From positions 5,420,145-5,484,144 of the forward strand of contig RPFO01000253.1 of NCBI GenBank assembly GCA_009746045.1: DNA of 64,000 nt, in the 5' to 3' direction. Positions 1-11,207 of the stretch are shown piece by piece. The position numbers and the translations under genes are program-made. Below the pieces are notes generated by a model. The model saw only the letters and a list, made by a program, of their open reading frames with translations. It did not search any database and was not told the DNA's origin. This stretch comes from Mesostigma viride (lineage: Eukaryota > Streptophyta > Mesostigmatophyceae > Mesostigmatales > Mesostigmataceae). Every line of letters starts with the position of its first letter. Positions within the stretch are counted from its first letter, which is position 1.

Positions 1-2
1 GT

Positions 3-1442
3 GCAGAACCTGTGGATGAGCTGCCAGAAGTTCACCAGCTGCTCAGATTGATGTTTGTCCTCAAGCTCAAGGAGGTAGATGGTGTCCAGGTGCCACATGT
101 CAGACCAGTTGTAACCGAGTATCATGGCACTGGCCAGTTGTTAGATGAGGAGCTCTATACTCCAGGGATGCTGCATGACACGTGGAGGATTCTGCTGTGT
201 ATATTTCTGTCTTTTCTGGTTAAGGGTGTGCCCTATAGCTCTGTGCTGATTGATTTCAAGAGGGCTTTTCTCAAGGGTGACCAAGATCAGGCTAGGCAGA
301 CTTGGAGAGATATCCCTCCTTTCTTTGTGACTGTACCTGCTGTATGGAGAGCAGAGATAAAGGCCAGGTACCTGAGAATTCTGAAAGGGTTGGAAGGTCT
401 CAGGTCCAGTCCCATTATCTGGAGAAAGAGCCTAGAGAAATTCTTGAAGAATACTTGTGGGTTTTCTGTGTCTCCAGTGGATCCCTGTTTGTTCCAAGGG
501 TCCCACAATGGCCTTCCTGTCTTTGCCTCACTGCATGGTGATGACCTGCATCTCATAGGTCCACCAGACTGGGTTGAGGCTGTCTTGGCTAAGATCCAGA
601 AGCGGTTTGAGCTGGGTAAGATACAGCACATGGTGGAGAATGAGCCTATGGTCTTCTGTGGCATGCAGGCTACGTTGTTCCAAGCCAAGGGCTCGTGGTT
701 CATCAGGATGGAGGGTGGTAAGGACTACCCACAGCAGATTGTAGATGCATTGCAGGAGCCCATCACGCAGGCTAGGTGTGCTACCATCAGGGGCATGCTG
801 GCATGGCTTGCAAGTATATGTGCCCCTGACTTGCTGGTTCTGAGTCGACTTACTGATTCCCAGCTGGTTGAGGTGGGTGCTGAGAGTGTGGTGCAGGCTG
901 TCATGATGTCTCCCCCTCTCATACTGGGTCCTGTGGATTTGTACAAGCCCCTTGACATGGTTCTCTATGTGGACAGTTCTATGGATAATAGGAAGGTCAC
1001 AGAGGTCAGGGGCAGGGCAGCAGCATTAGTTACCCTGGAGCAAGATCACACCTCACTTGTTACCTGGTACAGTCGGTTGCAGAACAGGGTTACACCCAGC
1101 AGTGATATTGCTGAGTGCAGGGCAATCTGTGAAGGGCTGCATACTGCTCTTTACTTGAGGGAGCTCTTCTACCAGCTATGTCAAGTGGCTTCCTGTAGGT
1201 TGCAGCTGCACACACTGGTGAGGACTGATAGCATGGGCATGGTGCAATTTGTGCACAGGCAGCTGGCCAGGAGCAGGGACCTTGACTACTTGTTGCTCAA
1301 GGAGATGTCCTACCTAGCTCACATTGAACATGTGCCTGGTGTGGACAACCCTGCAGATGCCCTCACCAAGCTGGAGGAGAAGGCGGAGAGGCAGTACCCC
1401 CTGCTCCGTGGGCTCATGGACCCCTTACACGGGCGGCCATAG
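3..1442 (+). CDS. copia1 copy A pol, RT and RNase H part
   Basis: C-terminal part of the copia1 polyprotein, cut by the window edge. RT motifs include DFKRAFLKGD, the LKGLEGLRSSPIIW segment that matches the copia 'L-x-GL-x-x-SP-x-x-W' signature, and a HGDDL catalytic motif in place of the usual YVDD. The RNase H part shows LYVDSSMDNRK, WYSRLQNRVTPSSDIAECRA and a late Asp in RTDSMGMV. It ends at a TAG after HGRP. The protein copies element RNA into DNA in the particle. Assignment to copia rests on these motifs. The frame is the same as the matching part of copy B. Confidence 0.9.
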   Translation, partial: AEPVDELPEVHQLLRLMFVLKLKEVDGVQVPHVRPVVTEYHGTGQLLDEELYTPGMLHDTWRILLCIFLSFLVKGVPYSSVLIDFKRAFLKGDQDQARQTWRDIPPFFVTVPAVWRAEIKARYLRILKGLEGLRSSPIIWRKSLEKFLKNTCGFSVSPVDPCLFQGSHNGLPVFASLHGDDLHLIGPPDWVEAVLAKIQKRFELGKIQHMVENEPMVFCGMQATLFQAKGSWFIRMEGGKDYPQQIVDALQEPITQARCATIRGMLAWLASICAPDLLVLSRLTDSQLVEVGAESVVQAVMMSPPLILGPVDLYKPLDMVLYVDSSMDNRKVTEVRGRAAALVTLEQDHTSLVTWYSRLQNRVTPSSDIAECRAICEGLHTALYLRELFYQLCQVASCRLQLHTLVRTDSMGMVQFVHRQLARSRDLDYLLLKEMSYLAHIEHVPGVDNPADALTKLEEKAERQYPLLRGLMDPLHGRP

Positions 1443-2445
1443 AGACCAGGCCTTGCTTCAGCTTGGGTGTCCCCAGTGGGCTGCTTGACCAAAGTACCAA
1501 GTGGTGACTGGTGCTTACTGGTTGACAGCCGGTCCTTCAGGGTTAGGTACACCCTCCTGGACAGGAGTTGGTGTGGAATGTCACTCCTACCAGCTGAGAA
1601 TCATGCCTGGCCCTCCCCATGGGGTTCAGAAGAGTCGCCAGGACTTAAGTCGACGCCTTTGGCCTCAAACAGTTAGGCCATGCAAGGGCAACCCGAATGC
1701 TGGTTCTTACAGGTTGCTGTATATATGTTTTCTAGTGCTTGTTTCCAACCTGTTGCTAATAAAGAACCTGGTTGTGTGACCATGTGGAACATGGTTGCCA
1801 GGGAGCCACATTCTGGGTTATATAATGCTTGAATAAAACATAATCATGTCTCTCTCATGTTGTTTCATGGTTGTAATGTTTCTCTTGTGAAGTTCCAGGT
1901 CACCTATAAACCTGGAGGTTGGGGTGGGGTTCAATTCCCCAGCAGAGCCACAGCCTGGCATGAGTGATTCCTGGGCTTAACACCCAGTGAAGACATGGGC
2001 TCCCCAATGAGGCAGTATTTGTATAGGTGCTACCTGAGTCTCTTTGAGCATAAAAGGGAAAGGCTGGCCAAGGCGGGCGCCATAAGAACGGGCGCCTGTG
2101 ATAACTGTGAAAGATCAGGAACTCACAATAATACGTTCTTGGCATCCTTTAATCCCAGCCATTGGACTAGGTAATGTGCCTTGACTTTAATCTAACACCA
2201 AGTTCCCAAGGAAAGGTTGGGAGCTGACCAAGGGGTCAGGGGATAACCTGGGGTGACCTCTGATTCACTGGCCAGTACACCTAGCCTGGTCCAAGGGCGT
2301 ATATGTTGTTTCCCAAAAGGAGGCAGGACCCTGGGCCCTATCAGGTCTGATCAACCCCAAGGGACCAAGCGGTCTGTGGCTGAGTGGCACAAGCAAGGTT
2401 AGGCTTGTTTCAAGCTGGTCCAGCTCCAAAAGAAGAAAGGGTTGG
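1443..2445 (+). other. copia1 copy A long 3' non-coding region
   Basis: About 1 kb between the pol stop and the 3' LTR, conserved in all three copia1 copies. It contains AATAAA at about 1758 and again near 1832, a tRNA T-arm-like hairpin (1925-1941) and a stretch near 2105-2130 that resembles the end of the element's own LTR (AAAGATCAGGAACTCACA against AGAGACCAGGAACTCACA in copy B). It ends in a purine-rich tract (AAAAGAAGAAAGGGTTGG) directly before the LTR, the expected polypurine tract. No ORF here looks real. Confidence 0.7.
1925..1941 (+). other. tRNA T-arm-like hairpin in copia1 3' region
   Basis: TGGGG-TTCAATT-CCCCA forms a perfect 5-bp stem with a 7-base loop. GGTTCAATTCC fits the Pol III B-box consensus. 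No acceptor stem or D arm was found, so this is not a complete tRNA gene. The same motif lies at 18353-18369 and 42396-42412 in the other copies. Confidence 0.5.
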
Positions 2446-3087
2446 AGTTAGCATTTTGGGCAACCAATATGCTAAGTGGATGCAGTTTGGAAAGACCTTT
2501 CCAACGCCGTGCTGACCGCCTGAAACAGACAAGGGACGAGAAAGATATCAAGTCCCGAAGTCCTAGCCATCCGTGGCCGACTAGGGTGCAGTCCTCTGGT
2601 GTAGTGGACAGGACACGTGGCAGGCCGTGCCTGCACAGGCTTAGCCTGTCTATCACGTGACTGTGGTCCACGTAGACCAGGAGGAGCAGCAGCCTGTGAC
2701 TAGTAGGGTACTGGACTGGCACAGGCTGCAAGGATACTAGGCCTTGCAGGCTTGTGACAGGTCCTGTACTTCCTAGGTTGCAGAGTCTAGGCAAATCCAG
2801 TACGTCCTGGCTCTGCACTGATGCCAGTGGACGTTGTGGATTTGCCTGCACGCCTGCACGTGCCTCGTCATGCCGATGGGAACGAGGAACAACGCAAGGA
2901 TATAGCTTGGTCATGGGGGATGACCAGCTATCTCGGAAAGCACGAACCGTGGGTGCCACCTTGGTCGTGGAAGTGCCCATTGTGGTCGTGGCCTGGTGAA
3001 CAGATTTAAGGTTGCTGCCTTGCAGCATTGGCTAAGACGCGCTGTGAAAGACCAAGAGCTCACACCCGTTGGGAGCTCTTTCTAACT
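2446..3087 (+). repeat. copia1 copy A 3' LTR
   Basis: 642-bp LTR beginning AGTTAG and ending CTAACT, a 6-bp perfect inverted repeat instead of the usual TG...CA. It is closest to the LTRs of copy C in its last third. Confidence 0.9.
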
Positions 3088-3092
3088 AATGT

Positions 3093-5887
3093 CCCTCTCA
3101 CGTGATGTGAAGAGCACTTGAATCGTTGATGATGTTGCTCGCGGGTCTAAAAACTCAATTGCCTCCTCTCCGAGGTGAGAGTGAGTGGGGCGGGCATGTG
3201 CAGCAAGTGAATTCGTACCACCTTGTTGTAAGGGAGCTGGTGACATGTTGGTCACATGTTGGGCCAATAGCGGGTATGCATAAAGAGATTTCCTGGGAGG
3301 GCAGGACAGTGGTGGACCCATGGTATGTTGAAAGTTCCCACTGAGCAGCCATGGTTGTGGATTATGGGTCCTCACAACATGGGTGGTCACGCTTCAGATT
3401 GTGCAGGGTGTACACAACATTGTTGAGGATTGGCTTGCCTGTCAGCATTCCCAATGTCCCTTTGCTCAAGGGTCCCCTTGCTCCAGGGTAAGGTTGTGTA
3501 CAACAGGGCAGAGTGCCCTGTGGCTGGTGCACAGGTACTGTGACTGGCCCCTTGACAACTCACAGGATCGTAGAAGGGATGACTGCACTGTAGTTTGACT
3601 GCGTACGGGTCAGACTAAGTGGGTGTGTCCAATTCCCTGCTTGTCTTCCTTTGGGGGTGACTAAGGGAAGCAAGAGCGTGACTGAAACAACTCGAGCGCT
3701 GCTGACAAGGGCGTGATTGGGTTGTCCTAGTTTGCTATGATCGTATGCAAACTAAGGGTATGGGCAGGCAAAGACTTGAAGCTTCATATGCATCGGGTGG
3801 GCTTCCGAGTCTTTATTGCGATCAAGGTGGATGCTAAGGCTGTAGTGTCCATCATGGGCAAATCTGATGCATCATTTTCTTGATTTCTGTTTCTAAGCTG
3901 GTTGTCCCCTTCACATGATCGGATGGGCTTGCCAATATATGTGATGTTCATATTCGATTTGATGAGATATTATTCAGATGAATTGTGACGCTAATAGGAT
4001 TCTTCTTGGGAACCTTGTTGAGGACTTAGGCTTTTAATAGTCCTTTTCTATAATAATATTGTTGATTGGGTATAACTGGCCATTATGCCTAACCATCAAT
4101 ATGTTAGAAAGGATTCTAAGGTCCATTTCCTCAACATGTGATCTCTTGGGAACTATCCTATGTTTTTCCATTGTGATGTTGCCACGTCATTTGTTGACGC
4201 GTGGCACGATGTCGTGTACAAGATTTGATAAGGCTGTGTGTCTTTGTGGTGCCTTGATATATACCCTTATGCACCTCATGTGTGAGAGGCACTCAAGGAG
4301 TTGATTGGCTGGCTGGTCCAATAGTGTGGAGGGACACCATGCATTGAAGGATATTGCTCTCTGAACACAACTTTCGTTTGTGGATTCTTGCCTTCGCTCT
4401 TGTGCCATTGTGCCTGCATGGGGATGGCTCCTTCAACGGTGGGCTTTGCAAGACTGTGGTCAAGCTGGAGAATGACTGCTTCGTATTGAGGCCCATTTCC
4501 CCATTGGCAGCTATTTAAAGCTGGAGGGAGAACACCCTGAGATGGGTATTGAAGATGTGGGCGTCTGACTCATGGCTTCTTGTGGCCATTGGTGACGGAT
4601 GCCAGCATTGATGACGATGGACGATGTGGGAGTATACCTCCTGGCTTCTTGGGACCAGTATTGATGACGGTTGCCATGCGAACAGGAGGCAGCTTTTCCT
4701 TTTGGCAGCTTGATTTAAGTGCTGCCTATGTGCTGGGTTGATGCCCTTGTGTGGGTGTGGGTCGAGCTTGTGCTCCTCCTTGCTTTGGTCTGATGGCTGA
4801 TGCTTGCATGGGTTTACCCTTTATCCCACGAAAGCTGCACCCACACTGCTGGCCAGCATTGGATGATGCCGAGGTGCTCGGCTAACTGGCCAAAACAAGG
4901 GGTATCGCTGTGTCTCTGGAAATGAGATGTCACCAGCAATGCTTTTGGTCAAGATCCATTGCTTGGGACCTAGACCGATGTAATGATTCTCCCACTCTGT
5001 TGGTTTGCTGTATATCCCCTCCAGTACTTGTGAAGCGATTGGCAAGATCCTAGACGACCATTGTTGGTTGTCTTTATGGTCTGGAGGCGAGTAGTAATGC
5101 CTCTTCTACAGGTTTTTCGCCAGGGTCGCTGGTTTTTTCCTGTGGCAGGCCATTGTGCATCTGGACCCATTTTTCCTATTATGAGTTGGGAGTGAGTTTT
5201 TGTGATGGGAAATAGGTTTGTTGTCAAGAGGGCGCGATGTCAAAAGCGCGCCTCGGTGGTTTGCCCTACTAGTTCCTGAAGATGCTGGAATGAGTAGGGA
5301 CTCCACTAGTAGTACTTTTGACATCATATATCTTATTTCTAAGCCTCACTCCAACTCAGGAAAGAAAAAGGACTGGTGTTAGGGTCCAGATATCACAGAT
5401 AGGTCAGATGTGAAATATCAAGTAGCGGCCAATCATTTGTTGACACGTGGCACAATGTCGCTGTGCCACGTGGCTCGTAGTTGTGGCGCCATGTGGTGCT
5501 GTGCCGCCGTGCAATGTGGCCGCAGTATGCAGTTCTGTGCTGACTCAGCCGGTGTGGCCTAGTGACATTGGTCTTTCCGCCGGCGGCAGGCGGGGCCTTT
5601 TGGCTGCCCCGCATTATGCTGAATGTCCGTCCAGATTCAGCATTGAGATTGTTATTCCGACATGCGCGAGTAGCCTGCCAGCGTGGCAGGGTCGTACTTT
5701 AAGCGCAATCCATTCCGTGCGTAAGTGCACGGATGCGCAAGTATATGTTTGCAGACGCGCATGGTCGGTAGCAAGCTTTACACCTTTGTAGCCTCGCGTT
5801 GGCAGCGGTCAACGCGAGTTGGCTGTGCCGAATATATCTACACATATGATGGAAGGCTTTATGATGAACATTTGTGTCATGGCATCC
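3093..5887. other. 2.8 kb with no supportable gene
   Basis: Only short overlapping ORFs without recognisable motifs occur. I see an imperfect local duplication at about 4545-4680 (two versions of a 'CTGGCTTCTTG...ATTGATGACGG' segment) and a motif of about 28 bp shared by 4188-4215 and 5433-5459 (TCATTTGTTGAC-R-CGTGGCAC-R-ATGTCG). The last 400 bp become GC-richer. It probably consists of old decayed repeats. Nothing identifies a host gene or the missing half of copia2. Confidence 0.5.
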
Positions 5888-6766
5888 TCATGTTGAATAT
5901 TCGTCACCTGGACTTGAGCAAGCCGAGCTGCAGCGTAACAGCAGGCACACGAAATCCGACGGGCATGGCGTCATGTGACAGCTCGCTGCAGAATCCAGCA
6001 CCCAGCTGGTCGGCGCCTTCTTTTCATATTGCGTGAGTGCAGCAGTGTCCGACGGCGATGGCGACTCGGCGATGGTGGCGAAGACGAAGCCGGATGGCAG
6101 CTCTGCAGCCTCCTGGGTGATGTGCGCCTCGCTGGCACCTGGTGAGTGCCCCTGTCTCGCCGCTGATGTCGCATGGTTCCGTCGCGTCGCCTGGTTCTTG
6201 CGTTCTTGCTTCAGCTCCGAATGCTTCTCCCAGCACTGGGCCTCCACGTGCCCGAGCTTCTTGCAGTGATAGCACCGCTTTCCTCCACTTTTCTTGGTAG
6301 TAGTGTGGAAAGCCTGGCCGTCCGATGAGCTCTCCTTCTTTGCTTCAGCAGAACGCCCTCCCATCAGCATGTCCTCCGCCTCCAGCAGCGCAGCCTTGAC
6401 CTCCTCCAAGTTGTCCTCCTCCTTGAAATGCACCGATATCAGCGCAGGGCGATATTTGTCTGGCAGGCCGCTCTTGAGAATGGCTGCGAAGTCTTGGTCA
6501 CTCATGACTCCCCCCACAGCACGGTACTCCGCCAGCAGCAGCAGTCCCCAGCTTAGGATATACTGCCCCATGGTCTCCCCTGGCTTCATTTGCAGCCTGT
6601 GCAGCTGGACCCTGAGGTCCATCCGGTGGCTCTTGGTGAGCTTTTGCTGCTCGTAGACCTCCCTCAGCGTCTTGCAGAGCTTGCTGCCAGATTGGTCTGG
6701 CACGAGCGATAGGATGCGCCTCGCTTCTCCAACAAGTGCAGCTGAGATAACAAGGCCGACAGCCAT
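5888..6766 (-). pseudogene. copia2 gag C-terminal part with protease start
   Basis: 292 residues. In order: a gag-type helical region including LKSGLPDKYRPALISV, a basic linker, the CCHC zinc knuckle CYHCKKLGHVEAQC at about residue 163-176, a disordered stretch and the aspartic protease start WVLDSAASCHMTP near residue 250. Family knowledge: gag packages element RNA, and the DSxAS Asp is the protease catalytic residue. Fossil fragment, incomplete at both ends. Confidence 0.82.
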
Positions 6767-6767
6767 G

Positions 6768-6772
6768 TCAGC
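6768..6772. repeat. target-site duplication TCAGC (left) of the chromovirus
   Basis: TCAGC at 6768-6772 and again at 23586-23590, immediately outside the two LTRs of the Ty3/gypsy element. It lies within copia2 gag coding sequence. Confidence 0.92.
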
Positions 6773-7510
6773 TTTAACACGTATGGCTATTTAAAATAGC
6801 GCCTTAAGGATTGAGAACGAATGTGAAAGACCTTTGACTTCCTATGCGTCACAGCGCACGATGGTGGCTTAAGAATACTCGTCACACAATACGAATAAGC
6901 TCAAACCCGGAAAACCAGTTTCGTATATTACAATGTTACCACACAGATTAAAACACTCAATGCGGGAAGACTTACACCCAGTAGGCGAGGGATTCACACT
7001 CGAGCCCACAGGAGATTTACACTCCAGGATTAAGCGATGGTAAATAATCTGTAGAGCAACGTGGTAAATTACGATACAAGGTCCGGGATTTCTGGCATAG
7101 CTCGTGCCTTCCTATTTTGTCCCTTCGTCCCCGTTGGTGGCTGCGCCTGGCGCTGCCAACCAGGCATGACGTGAGGTCCGCGGGGACGGGCTTCTCGAAC
7201 CGTCTAGAACACATTAAAGACCAGTACGGCTAGAGGCCTCTCCTGAAAATATCCAAATGTCAGTAGGTACCATCATAACGCATGTGCAGTGCCACTTGGC
7301 TGTCCCGTAACTCCCGTTCAGGCACTAGGTCTGCCTACGGCGCAAAGGCCAAGTTCGTCAGCAAAACTTCTACACTTACTTCCACACGGATTGCCTCGGC
7401 TGCCAACTATACTATGGCCTCGGCACTGCCAGGCGCCGGATTACGGTCGGCGCCGATTGACCGGGACGGATAATTTAATACCACACATGGCATGTTGCAT
7501 CCGTGCAACA
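6773..7510 (-). repeat. chromovirus 3' LTR
   Basis: 738 bp. Read on the minus strand it starts TGTTGCACGG and ends ACGTGTTAAA. It is nearly identical to 22849-23585. Confidence 0.93.
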
Positions 7511-7524
7511 CACCTCCCCCCCCC
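7511..7524 (-). promoter_or_regulatory. chromovirus polypurine tract
   Basis: On the minus strand GGGGGGGGGAGGTG directly before the 3' LTR, the expected plus-strand DNA primer. Confidence 0.75.
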
Positions 7525-8064
7525 AACAAAAGAGGCGGCTACTCCTGTAGCCGGGACTGATAAATGACTGTATACATGGTCACTGTTCCCTTCCAGGGCA
7601 CGCATCGATCGTGCCAATTGTCACCGTCCGTTGGCGATGGTTTACGGCGCCGGGCGGTAAGGGCTCGGGCGGTGACCCCCACGAGCGGAGCCCCCACGGC
7701 CATGCCCGCGCAGAGGTGCGGCCGGGCGTTGACGCCGGTGGACACGCTCAGCCGGCGCGGCCTCAGCCGGCTCGGGAAGAGGCAGGCCATTGGCCTGGAC
7801 TAGGGCGGGCTGGAAGGTGAGTTCCCGCTCGCCGGCGCGTGCATCATGGCGTTTGGCCAGGTTGACATCCCGCAGCGCCTCCAGTGGGAAAACGCTCAAG
7901 AAGGCGGCGAGGAACTTGTGTCGGGTGAGGGACACCGAACCTCCTGTCCAAACGATACCGCACCGAATAACTCGCCCATGGACCCCTGGGGCGGGGCGGC
8001 CTGCATCAAGGCTGCCAATGCACATGCAAGGAGCATTACGCAAAAGGTAGGAGAAGGGCCGGCA
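7525..8064 (-). other. chromovirus 3' non-coding region
   Basis: GC-rich stretch between the chromodomain end and the polypurine tract. Both strands are open for up to about 130 codons, but no conserved motif is seen. I treat it as element 3' UTR. Confidence 0.5.
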
Positions 8065-8427
8065 TTATGCCAACCCTGCCCGGGCTTTATACTCCTGTAG
8101 CAAGCGTGCACAGCCCGTGAGTCCAGCCTCAGCTACCCATGAGTGCTCTAGCTCTGTTTGGGAGAACTTCCACTTAAGGAGGTACTCGCGGCGGCGGCCT
8201 CGATTGCGGTGGGCTACAATGTCCTCGACCTCATCCTCGGGTTCGCCCGTCTCGGGGTTGAACTCCAAGGGGGCGGGTGCCATGACACGACCTGGGAAGG
8301 TGCTCTTGCGGTAAAGCTTCAGCTGGTCAACGTGGAAAACATTGGACTTCAGCTGCCACGAGTCCGGGATGGCGACAGACACCATCACCTCATTGAACAC
8401 CTTCAGACTCCACCAGATACGGTCCAA
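8065..8427 (-). pseudogene. chromovirus integrase C-terminus and chromodomain
   Basis: Contains NVFHVDQLKLY, the usual end of gypsy integrase, and then EDEVEDIVAHRNRGRRREYLLKWKF with the following HSWV. That fits the chromodomain consensus of a valine/isoleucine-rich strand, an aromatic (Y), LxKW and an E/H-x-W. Chromodomains on chromovirus integrase steer insertion to modified histone chromatin. Part of a fossil element. Confidence 0.82.
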
Positions 8428-9625
8428 GGAATAAGGGGCGGAGCTTGACCTTCAGGCTGTCCTCGAACTTGTGCGAGAAGCGGCCTTGGTGGGGGCCCTC
8501 AATTAAAACCAAGTCACGTGCTTCGATTGCAGGGGTGCGCCTGTCCAGGGTACTTTGGACTCGCGCCATGTACTTGGCACGCGCCTGACGTAGGCCACTT
8601 ATGGCGCTGGAATGAGCTTGCACCATCCGTTGTACCAGCTCCCGCGCCCCTGCGACTGTGGAGCGTAGCTCCGTTGTCGTGGTGATGGCTGGGGCGGTCA
8701 AGAGATCGGTGGGGGTAAGGGGATGCCTGCCTGTATCAAGAAAGAACGGGGTATACCCGTGGGCAGAATGGGGGGCATTATTGAGTGAAAACTCAATGAA
8801 TCCCAGCACTTCGTCCCAATTCCTCCCGTCTCGATCCAGGTAGTGCCGCAGTGCCTCTTCCACCACCCGATTCACTCTCTCCACCATGTGGGAATAGCTA
8901 CTGTGATAGGCCGTACCCATAGACAACTTAGTCCCGACGACCTGAAAAAATGAGGTCCAAAATTTCGACGTGAACAGTTTGTCCTTGTCGGTGATAAATT
9001 GTCGGGGCATGCCATGGAGCCGGAACACATTGTTTAGGAACAAGTGGGCACACTCTTCAGCCGTCAGGGTGGCCTTGCAGGGGATTAAATGGCATCTCCG
9101 CGTGAGCCGGTCCACCACTACCAGGATCTGAGCATTGCCCGCCTTGGTCTCTGGCAAGGGCCCAATGAAATCCATCATCACCGAGTCCCAAGGGAACATG
9201 GGGTCTGGAATTTCCTTTGGAACGCCCTGTTTGCCCGTATTCCGTGGCTTCATGTGCTGGCAGCTGTCACAGGTACTGACATACTCCCGCACATCACGAG
9301 CCATCTTAGGCCAATAGTAGGACCTCCGGGCCCTCGCTAACAGCCTGTCCTGGCCTTGGTGTCCCCCCAAGACGGAGTCATGTAACTCAAATAATACCTC
9401 AGCGCGGCATATTTGGGGGACATACAAGCGCCATGAGTCTTGACGGGCCGCCTGGCCACTGACATTCACGTAAAGGAACCCGTTTTGAAACTTGGCTGGG
9501 TAGCCGTCCATGCTCTGAGGGCGGGCAGCTATGGCTTCATTTGCCTTGTCCTCAGTGACTGTGAAGCGCGAGATGAGGCGCTCTAGGTCCGAGCTGATGA
9601 CGACCGTTGTTGCAGTATTTGCCAA
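8428..9625 (-). pseudogene. chromovirus integrase
   Basis: HHCC zinc domain (ELHDSVLGGHQG through STCDSCQHMK), then the catalytic core with Asp in MMDFIGPLPET, Asp in FITDKDKLFTS and Glu in VERVNRVVEEAL. This is the DDE triad of Ty3/gypsy integrases, which insert the cDNA. About 400 residues. Fossil; it continues into the chromodomain segment. Confidence 0.88.
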
Positions 9626-11207
9626 CGTGAATGCCTCTCCAAGGGCTGCATTGGAGGGTAAACTCCTGTCGCCGGCACCACATGGCTATACAGGGCCGAA
9701 GTCCTTCCCCCCCTGCGGCTGCGCACGTGCCCTCACGTGCAGGGGTGCTGCCGGCGAGGCGCACGGAATGGTCAACAGTGTCAACCTCCGCGGTTGTGGC
9801 GCCACAGAAGAGGAAGGGGCTCATCGGGTCGCTTAAGCGGTCGCCAAAGGGGGCGACGGGACCATGGGAGGGGATCAACGTCGTGGCCAAAACGTCAAGA
9901 TCCTCATAAAACCAATAGTCGGGGCGACGCGACAGGGCGTCAGGGACCGTGTTGTCAAGGCCCTTGACATATTCGATCTTGAACGGACCGAACTGTGCCA
10001 AATATTCAAGCCAACGGGCTTGGCGTGGCGTAAGCGTGGGCTGCGTCAACAAGTGCGTGAGGGGCCGATGGTCGGTCTGGATGATCAAGCGGTACGGGTC
10101 CGCAGGGTCGGGTTCGGCCATGGCCACGTTGAACTGAGCACCCAGAAGATGGTGCCGCCAAGTATGGCAACAGTACACCACGGCCAACAACTCTTGCTGA
10201 TGGACCGGGTAATTTCTTTCGGCCGGGATCATCGTCCGGGAGATATACTCGACCGGTTGGAGACCGAGACCATGGTCTTGGAGCAGCACACCGCCAATAG
10301 CAACCTTGCTAGAATCGCTATTGACCACGAATGGCTTGGTGGGATCCGGAAGGATGAGGACAGGCGCAGTGGCGAGCCTGGCCTTCAGCAGGTCAAAGGC
10401 CTGTTGACACAGGCCTGACCATTCCCACGGTACGTCCTTCTTGAGGAGGTGAGTAAGCGGGGCCGCAATGGTCGCGAAACGCGGGATGAAGCGGCGATAA
10501 TACGATACCAAGCCCAAGAAGCTGCGCAAGGCGCGAACATTCGCGGGAACAGGCCACTGTTGGACGGCGGCGACCTTATCGGGGTCCGTGGACACGCCCT
10601 TGTCCGAGAGAATGTGGCCTAGAAAGGGGACGCTGCGGCCTGATTCTACCTTGCTGCGGCGGGCGGACAGCTTATTATCCGCCATGATCTGCAGAACCGC
10701 GGCAACATCCTCCAAGTGCTCCTCGAACGTGCGAGAGAAAATGAGGATGTCATCCAAGTAGATGGCCACGCAGGTGCGTTTGTACGGCTGCGTCCCCGGG
10801 TCCCACGGGATAGTCGGGTCGCGCAGGTCTGCCGAGACCTGGGGCAGCCGACTAGTGCCCATCACCGACCTAAAGAGGTGGTTCATGAGCATCTGAAAAG
10901 AGGCAGGGCTGTTACACAAGCCCATGGCCGCCACGCGGAATTGGTAATGGCCAAAAGGCGTGGCAAAGGCTGTTTTATGGCAATCTTCGGGGGCAATCCG
11001 AAGTTGCCAAAAACCGTCTGCACAATCGAGCACCGTAAAGTACTTTGCGCCCTCCACCTTATTAAATATATCATCGATGCGGGGGAGGGGATACTTGGAC
11101 TTCACGGTGATCGCATTGAGACTGTTTGCGATAATCCGTAACCAGACGCCACTTCCCATTGGGTTTGGGCACCAGCAACACGCCCGCGCTGTAAGGGCTA
11201 TTGCTGG
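9552..11207 (-). pseudogene. chromovirus RT and RNase H
   Basis: RT with FTVLDCADGFWQL, FGHYQFRVAAMGLCNSPASFQ and the catalytic VAIYLDDILIFS, then the connection (FLGLVSYYRRFIPRFA) and RNase H (VVNSDSSKVAIGGVLLQD, QQELLAVVY, IIQTDHRPLTHLL, DALSR). Ty3/gypsy order is confirmed because integrase follows. The N-terminal start of RT lies beyond copia1 copy B at 19521 onward. Confidence 0.9.
11203..11207. repeat. target-site duplication GCTGG (left) of copia1 copy B
   Basis: GCTGG at 11203-11207 and 19521-19525 directly flanks the copy B LTRs. Confidence 0.93.

Larger units (their letters stand above)
1..3087 (+). mobile_element. copia1 LTR retrotransposon, copy A (3' part)
   Basis: The 3' portion of a Ty1/copia-like LTR element that begins before the window. 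It holds the end of pol (reverse transcriptase and RNase H), a long non-coding 3' region of about 1 kb and the 3' LTR. The sequence matches copies B (11208-19520) and C (34483-43561) almost base for base through pol and the 3' region. The pol part visible here looks open. Its 5' half and 5' target duplication are out of view. The base run after the LTR starts AATGT and would be the 3' target duplication. Confidence 0.93.
5888..6772 (-). mobile_element. copia2 LTR element, inner fragment (gag end, protease start)
   Basis: Minus-strand part of a second Ty1/copia element, separated from its 5' end (23586-24606) by the chromovirus insertion. The reading across the TCAGC duplication is continuous in sense: gag stops abruptly at the 23586 side and resumes here. 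Gag shows a UBN2-like helical region, a CCHC knuckle (CYHCKKLGHVEAQC) and then SWVLDSAASCHMTP, the classic copia protease start. The rest of pol and the 3' LTR are not found to the left, so this copy is broken and incomplete. Confidence 0.85.

Noticed and set aside
1925-1941. A tRNA gene
   Set aside because: Only a T arm and B-box are present; no acceptor, D or anticodon arms fit around it.
5447-6036. Plus-strand ORFs near the copia2 fragment
   Set aside because: Overlap the antisense of copia2 gag or lack any recognisable feature.
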